Shown here in pieces: positions 55,114-64,000 of a stretch of DNA of 64,000 nucleotides. How positions within the stretch are numbered: position 1 is the first letter of the stretch; each line of letters begins with the position of its first letter. Source of the stretch: Arachis hypogaea (taxonomy: Eukaryota; Streptophyta; Magnoliopsida; Fabales; Fabaceae); NCBI RefSeq assembly GCF_003086295.3, contig NC_092048.1, forward strand, positions 43,028,425 to 43,092,424, written 5' to 3'. The position numbers and the translations under genes are program-made. Below the pieces are notes generated by a model. That model was given only the letters and a program-made list of their open reading frames with translations, was not told where the DNA came from and searched no databases.

Positions 55114-55386
55114 GTGTGGGGAGGTCGATACCGACTTTCGTGGGTTAGTCACTTTCTTCTCAATACCAATGTTTAATTTTCTTTGTTAAGTCCATTGTTG
55201 CATTTGCATGATTGATTGCATGTTTGTTAGATTTTGTGCATATTCTACTACTACTTGGTTGAAGTGATAAATTCTTTTTCAAGACACAATTTTATAGCAT
55301 TTTACTAATTTGAATTAAAATTTTTTGTTAAACTTGTTTGAAGATATTGAATTTAAAACATGGTTTTAGAGCTCGAACACACAAAA

Positions 55387-55922
55387 TGTTCATACCCTGG
55401 GTCGAGCTGTCCGAACTGGGATGTTCAGTAGCAAAGTGACCGACCTGTTCAGGTCAAGCGGACCAACTTCTTTGCGAAGAACTCGGCCAAATCGACAGGA
55501 AAGCCCAGTAAAGGGCCTAAATGAAGGGACACAGCACAATCCAAAGGCAGCCTAAGCCTACGGAGAGAAGGGCGGTTCCGTTGAAGATAAGCTGACCTCA
55601 CCATAAGATAAGATAAGATAAGATAACTAACTTATCTTATCTAAAAAGGTCACTATACACCACTATAAATATACTGGAGCACCTAGGTATAACTCATACT
55701 CTGATTCTACTAAAAACTTGCTTAATACCCATGCTAAGTTAAGCATCGGAGTCTTTTGCAGGTACCCCCACCCTCCGGTGACAAAGGATCAACAGTGCAG
55801 CTAGATCAACAAGTCGGACACGACAGCTCCGGCCGCCACTCACCAGCCGGACACATCAGCACCGACCAGTACAGAAGATCTCGTCCGAGATCGACCTCGA
55901 GTTTCAGGTAACCCTCGAAACA
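55387..55922 (+). repeat. 5' LTR of the Tat element
   Basis: It starts TGTTCATACCC and ends CTCGAAACA directly before the primer site. AGATA repeats (55602-55624) and a TATA box at 55664-55671 mark U3. Confidence 0.88.
55664..55671 (+). promoter_or_regulatory. TATA box of the Tat LTR
   Basis: TATAAATA, about 260 bp before the LTR end. Confidence 0.65.
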
Positions 55923-55923
55923 T

Positions 55924-55941
55924 TGGCGCCGTTGCCGGGGA
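55924..55941 (+). other. Primer binding site, tRNA-Asp type
   Basis: TGGCGCCGTTGCCGGGGA, the full consensus, one base after the LTR end. Confidence 0.92.
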
Positions 55942-55963
55942 ACCTGGAAGTCATCCCAACACC

Positions 55964-57170
55964 ATGGCAGACAGCCATGACAACGACCACGACTCAGATC
56001 TAGAAAACAGAACGCCGCACAAAAACGCGGACACCACACCAAAAGATACCCCGGAATTCAACGGAGACAAAAACTCACCAAAACCGGGAGCAATAGAAGC
56101 GCTTCAAGATCGCTTAAAGCAACTTGAGAAAAAAACCCAACAACAACGGGAAATCGGAAAGGATCTACAAAGAGAGGTACGACGACGTCGAGAATTGGAA
56201 GAAAAACTACAGCAATTAGAAGCCGATCTCAAATCAAAAACTCCTCGGACTACTCCTGAGGAAAATTCACGCAAAGAACAAGATCCATTCACCAGGAAAA
56301 TCATGAAAACCAAAATCCCAAAAGACTTCAAACTCCCGGATATGATTTTGTATGACGGCACCACAGATCCCAACCATCATCTCAGTAATTTCAGAAACAG
56401 AATGTACCTTACCGACGCCTCAGATGCCATTCGCTGCAAAGCTTTTCCAGCAACCCTCACGAAGACAGCAATCAGATGGTTCGACAACTTACCTCCAAAG
56501 TCCATCTCAAACTTTGACGACCTGGCCAAAAAGTTCCTGGCCAGATTTTCCATCCAGAAGGATAAGGCTAAGCACGCACCCAGTTTACTAGGGATCAAGC
56601 AAGGAGATCGGGAGAGTCTCTGCAACTACATGGAAAGATTCAACAAAACATGCATGGACATACAAAGTTTACCAACAGAGGCCGCCATCATGGGACTCAT
56701 CAATGGCCTACGAGAGGGACCTTTTAGCCAATCTATATCAAAAAAGTACCCTACCTCGTTAGACGAAGTACAGGAGCGAGCAGAAAAATACATCAACATG
56801 GAAGAGAACGCTCGGCTGGGAGAAACCTCAAAATCTGGGGCCCCCTACCGAGACAAAGACAAGGACTCCAAAAGGAAAGAAGATCGACAGGGGGAGAAAA
56901 TAAAAAAAATACCATAACTACACTCCTCTCAGGATATCCCTGGTCGACGTATACAAAGAAGTCTGCCACACAGAGAAAATCCCCCCAGCATGACCACTCA
57001 AAGGCAAAAGAGGAGGAGGAAACCGGAAGGAATATTGTGAATACCATCGAGTCCGAGGGCACTCCACCAACGAGTGCATAGACTTGAAAAATATCATAGA
57101 AAAATTGGTGAGAGAAGGAAAATTAGATCGATTTCTAGCCATCCGAGATGACGACCAAAGAAAGAGATGA
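55964..57170 (+). pseudogene. gag: gag of the Tat element
   Basis: The start MADSHDNDHDSDLEN lies 22 bases after the primer site. Residues about 44-92 form a charged coiled coil (LQDRLKQLEKKTQQQREIG, LEEKLQQLEADLK). The gag domain follows at about 125-270 with DPNHHLSNFRNRM, AIRWFDNLPPKSI, LARFSIQK and YMERFNKTC. A slip in an A-run near 56903 shifts the frame. In the next frame a Tat-type zinc motif CEYHRVRGHSTNEC (57037-57078) and DLKNIIEKLVREGKL are read. Stops there (near 56990 and 57168) fit CGA changed to TGA. The product would be the capsid and RNA-binding precursor. Confidence 0.9.
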
Positions 57171-57866
57171 AGGGACGAAGATGACGGACGAACTGAGCGA
57201 TCACCTCGGACACCAGAAAGACACATCCACATGATACACGGCGGATTCGCAGGAGGTGGGATCTCCAAATCATCCCGAAAAAGATATCTCAAAGAAGTAT
57301 ATCATGTCGAGGGAAAGGAGGAAGCACCCGACATCCCGGCGATAACATTCACTAAAGAGGACGCATCCGGCATCATCTCGGGACACGACGATCCCATGGT
57401 CATCACTATCATACTGGCAAACGCCAATCTATACCGTACATTAGTAGACCAAGGAAGTTCTGCCGACATCTTATTCAAAACAGCCTTCGACAAACTCGGC
57501 TTAGATGAAAAGGAGCTTAGAGCGTACCCGAATAGTCTGTTCGGACTAGGAGACACCCCGGTACAACCACTGGGATACGTATCGCTACACACAACCTTCG
57601 GAAAAGGGAATCAATCCAGGACCCTCAAAATAGACTACATTGTGGTCAACGTAAGTTCAGCCTACAATGCTCTAATAGGTCGGACAACACTTAATCAACA
57701 CGGCGCGATAGTCTCGACCCCACACCTATGCATGAAATTCCCAACTACAGAAAGGATAGCCACGATAAAGGCAGATCAAAAGATGGCACGCCGCTGTTAT
57801 AACAAAAGTCTAAACCTCAGAGACAGAGGGGAAGAGTTTCATACAATTGAACTTGGCAGAGTTTAG
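57171..57866 (+). pseudogene. Aspartic protease of the Tat element
   Basis: The open part starts at 57231 (MIHGGFAGGG). The retropepsin-like domain has the active-site word LVDQGSSADILF (about 57441-57476), where D-x-G-S keeps the catalytic aspartate, and the later NALIGRTTLNQHGAIVS, the flap-to-end part typical of Tat proteases. It would cut the Gag-Pol precursor. The frame stops at 57864-57866 and reading then continues in the same frame (RREELCPQPEGE). Confidence 0.88.
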
Positions 57867-58976
57867 CGACGAGAAGAACTTTGTCCGCAGCCAGAAGGTG
57901 AGACAGAGAAGATTCAGATCGGAGACACCTTGGATAAAACAACTAATATCGGCACGATCCTAAGAGGAGACTCAAAAAAATTACTGATACAATTCTTACG
58001 AGATAATGTTGACCTCTTCGCATGGAAAGCCGCAGACATGCCGGGCATAGACCCTAAGCTAATGAGCCACAAGTTGGCGGTCTATCCAGGATCTCGGCCG
58101 GTGTAGCAGAGACGAAGGAAGCTGGGAGTTGAACGATCCCAAGCTGTGGAAGAACAGGTACAGGCACTACTGGAGGTAGGATTCATAAGAGAAGTCAAGT
58201 ATCCGCTATGGTTAGCCAACGTCGTCTTGGTGAAAAAATCAAATGGGAAGTGGCGAATGTGTACTGATTACACCGATCTCAACAAAGCCTGCCCAAAAGA
58301 TCCTTACCCACTCCCAAGTATCGACGCTCTGGTAGATGCTTCCTCCGGATATAGATACCTCTCATTTATGGATGCATATTCGGGATACAACCAAATCCCC
58401 ATGTATCCACCAGATCAAGAAAAGATCTCGTTTTTAATACCAAAAGCAAATTACTGCTACATCGTGATGCCTTTCGGTCTCAAAAACGCGGGTGCTACTT
58501 ATCAAAGACTAATGAACAAAGTTTTCTCAAACCACATCGGAAAAATCATGGAAGCATATGTGGACGACATGTTAATAAAGACACAAAACGAAGACACACT
58601 ACTGTCCGACCTGACTCAAGTGTTCGACACTATAAGGAAGCATGACATGCGACTCAATCCTGCAAAATTCACCTTTGCAGTAGAAGCAGGCAAATTCCTA
58701 GGTTTCATGCTCACACAAAGAGGAATTGAAGCAAACCCGGATAAATGCCAAGCCATACTCAACATGAAGAGCCCCACCTGTGTCAAAGAAGTGCAGCAAC
58801 TCAACGGGAGATTGGCCGCCCTATCCAAATTCTTAGCAGGAGCAGTGATAAGGTCTCTCTCCTTCTATGCTACTTTAAGGAAGGGAAAGCAGTTTGAATG
58901 GACGACAGAATGTGAACAGGCCTTCCAAGACTTCAAGGAGTTCTTAGGACGGCCACCTATCTTATCTCGACCATGA
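57867..58976 (+). pseudogene. Reverse transcriptase of the Tat element
   Basis: The pol frame resumes with DTLDKTTNIGTILRGD and NVDLFAWKAADMPGI. A TAG (58105-58107) stands where CAG is expected. RT motifs then follow in order: GFIREVKYPLWLANVVLVKK, KWRMCTDYTDLNKACPKD, LSFMDAYSGYNQIPM, VMPFGLKNAGATYQRLMNK, and the catalytic YVDDM at about 58558-58572, then FLGFMLTQRGIEANPDK. The 276-residue stretch from 58146 is unbroken, so the core motifs are all present. RT copies the RNA into cDNA in the particle. The frame ends at 58974 with TGA where the family usually has a coding residue. Confidence 0.92.
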
Positions 58977-59380
58977 GAAGGAGAACCGCTCATATTATAT
59001 CTCGCAGTAGGAAGCCGGGCAATAGCCTCAGCACTAGTCAGAGAAGACGAAAGTGGGCAACAACATGTATACTTCATTAGCAAAGCGCTACAGGGATCCG
59101 AGCTGAACTACCAGAAGATAGAAAATTTTGCCTATGCTCTTATTTTAACATCTCGACGACTTCGCCCGTACTTCCAGGCTCACACCATTAAGGTTTGAAC
59201 CAACCAGCCCATAAAAGGAATACTGCAGAAAACAGACTTAGCAGACAGAATTTTACAATGGGCAGTAGAATTATCAGAGTTCGACCTCCAATACAAACCT
59301 CAGACGGCCATCAAACCGCAGCATTTGGCCGACTTCGTTGCAGAATTCACAGATGCCCTGGAAACCCCCACAGAATAGAA
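58977..59380 (+). pseudogene. First (Ty3-type) RNase H domain
   Basis: EGEPLILYLAVGSRAIASAL, QQHVYFISKALQGSELNYQ and ENFAYALILTSRRLRPYF match the RNase H that normally follows Ty3 reverse transcriptases. In Tat elements this domain is known to be degenerate and is followed by a second one. Stops occur at about 59197 (TGA, expected CGA) and 59377 (TAG, probably TGG before NLYVDGSS). Confidence 0.83.
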
Positions 59381-59790
59381 TCTCTATGTGGATGGTTCTT
59401 CAAATAAAATGGGAAGTGGCGCAGACGTGATAATAGAAAGCAATCAAGGAACCCAAGTCGAGCTCTCCCTCAAGTTCGGGTTCCCGGCCTCGAACAACCA
59501 GGCCGAGTATGAAGCTTTATTAGCTGGTTTGAAGCTGGCTAAAGAGGTTGGAGTTCAAAAACTCAACATTTACAGCAATTCACAAGTAGTCACCTCACAG
59601 ATAACAGGGAGTTATCAAGCCAAGGACCCTACCATGAAAAAATATTTGGATAAAACTAAGGAATAGCTCGAACAACTCGGGGAATATAAGATCTGCCACA
59701 TACCCCGCGAGCAGAATGCCCGAGCTGACGCACTCTTGAAACTAGCCAGCACCAAACCAGGGGGCAACAATAGAAGCCTCATTCAGGAAA
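59381..59790 (+). pseudogene. Second (archaeal-like) RNase H domain of Tat type
   Basis: LYVDGSSNKMGSGADV supplies the first catalytic aspartate, NNQAEYEALLAGLKLA the glutamate, and IYSNSQVVTSQITGSYQ the third motif. There the usual YSDSQ aspartate has become asparagine, a single G-to-A change. The domain would remove RNA from RNA:DNA hybrids. A stop at 59664-59666 fits CAG to TAG. The linker then reads IPREQNARADALLKLAS, the usual end of the domain. Confidence 0.88.
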
Positions 59791-61089
59791 TACTATAGAA
59801 CCCATCAATCTCGGAAGAGGGAAAAGTCCTGGCCATAATAAATCAGGACCAAGGATGGATGACCCCCATAATCAACTACCTCAAAACAGGAACACTCCCT
59901 ACAAAAGAAAAGGAGGCAAAGAGGTTAAAAAGGGAGGCACAGTACTACACCATCATAAACAACATCCTCTACAAAAGAGGGATCTCAATACCATTACTAA
60001 AATGCGTGCCGACCTCCAACACAAGGGAAGTACTAGAAGAAGTACACGGCGGCATTTGTGGCAATCATCTTGGAGCACGGGCTCTCGCCAAAAAAGTACT
60101 CTGGGCGGCGTTCTATTGGCCAACTCTACAGAAAGATGCTACAGAATTTGTAAAGACATGTCTACTATGTCAGAAACATGCCAACTTTCACATCGCCCCG
60201 CCAGAAGAGCTCATCAGCATGACTTCACCTTGGCCATTTGCAAAATGGGGACTTGATCTTCTCGGACCCTTTCCCCAGGGATCAGGACAAGTAAAATTCC
60301 TCATAGTCGGAGTAGACTATTTTATAAAATGGATTGAGGCAGAGCCCCTAGCCAGCGCCACCACTCAAAGAAGTCGGAAATTCCTATACAGGAACATTGT
60401 CACGAGGTTCGGGGTTCCATACTCCATAACCACAGACAATGGCACTCAATTCACAGACGCAGGCTTCAGGAAACTAGTAGCCGACTTGAATATAAAGCAC
60501 TAGTACACCTCCGTTGAACATCCACAAGCCAATGGACAGGCCAAAGCTACTAACAAAGTTATATTGGCCGGGTTAAAACGGAGATTACAAGATGCAAAGG
60601 GAGCATGGGCAGAAGAGCTTCCACAGGTCCTATGGGCATATCGAATGACGCCACATTCCACCACAAAGGAATCCCCTTCCGATTAGCATATGGAATAGAG
60701 GCAATGATTCCGATAGAGATTGAGGAAGGATTTCCCAGTGTAGTTCACTACAATGAGGGAGCAAACTCCCAACTCCAGAAGGAAGAGCTCGACCTGCTAC
60801 CCAAAATCCAAGAAAGAGCTCGGAATAGGGAAGAAGCGCTAAAACGTCGAATGGCTTCCAGATATAATCAAAGGGTAGTGCCGAGAAGTTTCATGGAAAA
60901 CGATCTCATCCTAATCCGAAATGATATCGGCACAACTCGACCAGGAGAAGAAAAATTGACAGCAAACTGGAAAGGACCCTACTGAGTTGTAGAAGTACTT
61001 GGGAAGGGCTACTACAGACTGTCTGAACTCGATGGACGAGAGCTTCCCAGATCATGGCACGCCTGCAACCTAAGAAGGTACTACAGTTA
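59791..61089 (+). pseudogene. Integrase of the Tat element
   Basis: The zinc-binding domain has HGGICGNHLGARAL and CLLCQKH (about 60048-60180). The core has WGLDLLGPFP (first aspartate, about 60255), ITTDNGTQF (second aspartate) and VEHPQANGQAKATNK, where the expected glutamate of QAEA is lysine, again a G-to-A change. The C-terminal part has LLPKIQERARNREEALKRRM, NWKGPY and LPRSWHACNLRRYYS before the stop at 61087-61089. Stops at 59797, 60501 and 60984 disrupt it; at least two fit single transitions. With the third catalytic residue lost, it could not integrate DNA even if the stops were read through. Confidence 0.9.
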
Positions 61090-61725
61090 GAAAAGATAAA
61101 GATCTCATTGTTGGATGCACTCTTTTTCCTGAAAAGGTTTTTTAATGAGGCACCAAGTTGAGACTCAGACACTATCCGCCTTAAAAGGATGATCCCATAT
61201 GTATAAATTTGCACTTTTCCTTTGAATAAAATATATCTTAGATATTCTACAAGTGTTCAAGACGCATTAATCTGAAGCATTCATCGTCCGATTATAAAGC
61301 AACCGATCGGCAGAAAGTGAAAAACAATTTCACTGCATGATCACGATAAAGACAACCGTCCAATAAAGGTGAAAACGCGATTCACCCAAAGGAAGATCTA
61401 GAGATGACAACCACTTTCTACAAATCGGCAAAGATGAACACAGAATAATGTAAGAAGTTATCGAAAGTGATCTAAAAAAGAACCTGACGAGGTCTTACGG
61501 ATTGCTAAAATAATAACTTAAAGACAGGCCGACGTTAAAAAGTCGGACCAAGTCAACCCAAGTTATAAGTAAACCCTGGAAAGAGGTCTGGCCAACCCTA
61601 TTAAAGAGGATTACTTTAACTTAGAAGGGCCCGACATAACAAAGTCAGCCCAAAACCAAAAAAGTTATACAAGTAGTCCCTGAAAGAGACCTGACAAAGG
61701 TCCAAAAAAGAGGACTACAAAAGTA
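61090..61725 (+). other. Noncoding region after Tat pol
   Basis: No gene is seen. From about 61500 it holds loose variants of the repeat that becomes tandem at 61726 (for example CCGACGTTAAAAAGTCGGACC at 61532). Confidence 0.55.
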
Positions 61726-62040
61726 ACTTAAAGGAGACCGATATAACGAAGCCGGACTCCTACTACTAAAAAGTTATTTGCAAAAGTAACTTAAAGGAGA
61801 CCGATATAACGAAGTCGGACTCCTACTACTAAAAAGTTATTTGCAAAAGTAACTTAAAGGAAACCGATATAACGAAGTCGGACTCCTACTACTAAAAAGT
61901 TATTTACAAAATTAACTTAAAGGAGACCGATATAACGAAGTCGGACTCCTACTACTAAAAAGTTATTTATAAAAATAACTTAAAGGAGACCAACATAACA
62001 AAGTCGGACTCCTACTACTAAACAAGTTATAAAAGTAGTC
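61726..62040 (+). repeat. 63-bp tandem repeat, five units
   Basis: Units start ACTTAAAGGAGACCGATATA and contain AAGTCGGACTCCTACTACTA. The first four are nearly identical; the fifth is diverged at its end. Confidence 0.93.
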
Positions 62041-62488
62041 CCTGAAAGAGATCTAATAAAGATCCAAAAAAGAGGATTACAAAAACAACATGGAGGACCA
62101 ACTTGAAGAAATCGGTCATAGATCGTCAGAAACACAAGCAAGAACGAGAAAACCGAAGAACAAGTTAAGACCCACATAACCACAACCACAAAAGGATTCA
62201 AGTACAAAGCAATCCAAAAAGGTCAAGCTGCAAGGTGCCAGCATCCTCAGAAAACAAAAAACCAAGTTAAGCGTGAAAGCATGATATAATCCACAAAGTT
62301 ATAAAGATTCAGAGGCCACCAAAATCTACCTCAAAAGCTAGAAAGTTACTTTTGTTTGTCAAAACAAAAAGTTGCTAGGCAAGCAAAGAGAAAGTATCAA
62401 CAGTTAACAAAAAAGAGTTTAAAAAGCCCACAAGCCGGGCCAACTACGAAAATATCCAGAACAAATGGGCTAAGGGTCAGAAGACTAT
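62041..62488. other. Noncoding spacer between tandem repeats and antisense gene
   Basis: A-rich sequence without a gene. It would hold the 3' end of the antisense transcript. Confidence 0.5.
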
Positions 62489-64000
62489 TTAGCAAGCATC
62501 AGTTCGAGGAGACGGAGGGCGAGTCTGGAGAGGAACAACATCCACAGTACCATCATCCCGGTTTAAGATCTGACAGTCAGGATCAGAAGCGGGAGGGCTG
62601 ACCTCGGCGGGAACGGCAAGAGTCGACACCTTGGCAGAGGATACGGGGGGAGGTTTGACATCATCCTTATCCTCGTCATCAGGGACAACCTTGCCATCTC
62701 TGACAATGTTATCTAAGCTAAAGAGGGTCAGGTCGGCCTCGGGAGCAATAACCCAAACTTGTTCCTTCAGGTTCTCATAGGCAGCAGTTACGCTGCCAAC
62801 AAGATAACCTTGGAGTTCGGAATAATTAGCTCGGGCATTCTCCAACTCTTCTCTCAGACGCAACACCTCCCGATAAGATGTCACATAACTATCCTTATGT
62901 CTCATAGCCGTGTCCACGTCCAGTCTCACAGAAGCCGCCAGAGAAGTAGAACTCGCTTTCTCATTCTCCAAATCTTTTTCCAACTTGGCCACCCTCACTT
63001 CAAGCTCCTCCTTCAAACCTTTCATCCGATCAAACTCCTATTTGGCCTCCTCCATGAAAGCTTTAGTGGCATGGAGAGGAAGACTTTGAGCAGTTCGATA
63101 TAAGGCCACTCCCATGTGTGCCAACTTAATACCACTCTGAGTTATATAATCAAAATGATGAAGAAGCGACACGTTGTCCATAGAAAGAACACCATAAGGG
63201 CCGATTTGTTGATCCACAAACTCAACCGCATCAAAGTTTGGGGCATCAAGGTCGAAAGGCTCAGTGGTTTTTTGTTTTTTACTAGGAGGGGCACCGGAAG
63301 CTACAGCAGAAGATTGTGGAGGATCGACCAGACGAACCCGAGTAGGAATTGCTTTCCTCGGCCCGGGAGAACTTGGTATCGGAGGTTTAACTGGAACCTG
63401 AGAAGATCCCTCTCCGGCCGTCTTGGCCGAGATGTTTAAAGCAGCAGTCGCCTTCTTCGCCTTCTTGTAGGCCTTCATAGAATCATTATTCTTCGACATC
63501 TCTGAAAAACACAAAATCAAAAAGACAACATAGGAGAAGAAAAGCTCGGAAGCAGTATAAAAACAAATCAGACAGTACCCAAAGCAGCCCGAACCAAAGA
63601 TGGATCACTCAAAAATCTCTTCGTGTCCAGATGGGGAGGCTTCCCCCACAAATCTTCAAGAACAACTACAAAGGCCTGCTCAACCTCACTAAGCATCTCC
63701 CATGTGTAACGTGGCACTCTTACATTCTTTTGCCACTCTAGAGGAAAAGCGGGCTCATCATTTTCATCAAGAAAAAAGGGGCGGACTCCCTCAATAGCAC
63801 GGATTCGGAAGAAATAGTTCTTAAAATCTTTAAATGACTCATCATACATGGCAAAAACTTTATGCCCCTGGGCCGATCTGAAAGAAACCCAGGAAGCTTT
63901 CTTTTTGGAAGAACCTCCGGGCTTGGCCGAAACAAAAAGATAAAGGAAAAGGGTTTCAGAAGGGGTTACGCCCAACTCCTGGCAAAGAAGTTGAAATATT
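62489..64000 (-). pseudogene. Antisense gene of the Tat element (gypsy-type transposase-like protein), spliced, partial
   Basis: Reading on the minus strand from the window edge, exon 1 (63579-64000, open on the left) gives GVTPSETLFLYLF, WVSFRSAQGHKVFAMYDESF, KNYFFRIRAIEG and PRYTWEMLSEVEQAFV. An intron (63502-63578, 77 bases, GT...AG) joins it in frame to exon 2, starting EMSKNNDSMKAYKKAKK. A Pro/Ser-rich linker and DNVSLLHHFDYITQSGIKLAH follow. A long coiled coil (MKGLKEELEVRVAKLEKDLE, LRLREELENARANYSEL) leads to an acidic tail ending at 62489. The first part resembles the 'putative gypsy type transposon' family. One TAG (63035-63037) interrupts EEAK.EFDRM and fits CAG to TAG. Antisense genes here are known from some Tat elements; their role is unknown. 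Confidence 0.82.

Larger units (their letters stand above)
52244..55386 (+). mobile_element. Second non-autonomous family, copy C (fragment)
   Basis: Contains most of the first ORF (52244-53945), the hairpin (53995-54012), the ACGCGTACGCGT array (54168-54540), an AT-rich leader, a collapsed second ORF (54970-55113) and part of the tail. It has no LTRs. The left end is fused to chromovirus gag; the right end is interrupted by the Tat LTR at 55387. Confidence 0.83.
55387..64000 (+). mobile_element. Tat-lineage Ty3/gypsy retrotransposon (continues past the window)
   Basis: Order: LTR (55387-55922), primer site (55924-55941), gag, protease, RT, RNase H, a second RNase H, integrase (to 61089), 63-bp tandem repeats (61726-62040), and an antisense spliced gene (62489-64000). 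A second RNase H and an extra gene between integrase and the 3' LTR are established marks of the Tat lineage. Base composition is less AT-rich than its surroundings. The 3' LTR must lie beyond 64000. Confidence 0.93.

Noticed and set aside
55924..55941. Primer binding site sequence as part of a tRNA gene
   Set aside because: Only the 18 bases complementary to a tRNA 3' end are present; no arms can be folded.
61726..62040. 63-bp repeats considered as a CRISPR array
   Set aside because: The units are identical over their full length, so there are no spacers.

Overview
This window looks like a piece of heterochromatic or intergenic DNA from a flowering plant. It is made almost entirely of nested Ty3/gypsy LTR retrotransposons (Athila-like, chromovirus/Del-like and Tat-like) plus two pieces of a CACTA (En/Spm) DNA transposon. 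The families and the two GC-rich palindromes (CTGGCGTTTAAACGCCAG and CACGCGTACGCGTG) match what I remember of legume, especially peanut (Arachis), repeats; that species call is recollection, not something the window proves. I found no convincing host gene, rRNA gene or CRISPR array.

Layout. 1-3389: the integrase end of an Athila-like element and its 3' LTR. 3390-5031 and 14650-15691: a gypsy LTR-like remnant that was split by a complete minus-strand non-autonomous Athila-like element (5032-14644) with a 5-bp target duplication AGTTA on both sides. This element encodes gag-protease but no reverse transcriptase or integrase, and carries a captured tRNA-Cys fragment. 16080-17867: a CACTA end and a decayed, spliced transposase gene, cut by a chromovirus-like LTR (17868-18972). 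19410-26588: a second, plus-strand relative of the 5-14 kb element, truncated at its 3' end. 26589-28036: a chromovirus gag with its pol deleted, then a truncated LTR. 28037-41087: two copies of another non-autonomous Athila-like family lying head-on, forming a large inverted repeat. 41088-42544: second-gene (ORF2) remnant of the first family. 43457-46095: another CACTA end interrupted by a solo LTR with duplication TAGCA. 46097-47513: a minus-strand LTR. 49008-52243: a chromovirus-like LTR/leader region and gag. 52244-55386: a third copy of the second non-autonomous family. 55387-64000: a Tat-lineage element with LTR, gag, protease, reverse transcriptase, two RNase H domains, integrase, a 63-bp tandem array and an antisense spliced gene that runs off the window edge.

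How the parts work together. The non-autonomous elements keep LTRs, primer binding sites (tRNA-Asp type), a first ORF, a conserved hairpin just after it, a palindrome array, and a second ORF of the 'putative plant transposon protein' type. They lack reverse transcriptase and integrase and presumably borrowed them from autonomous relatives such as the element at 1-3389. Most premature stops in all these genes can be explained by C-to-T or G-to-A changes (CAG, CAA, CGA and TGG codons), the pattern expected from deamination of methylated cytosine in silenced DNA.
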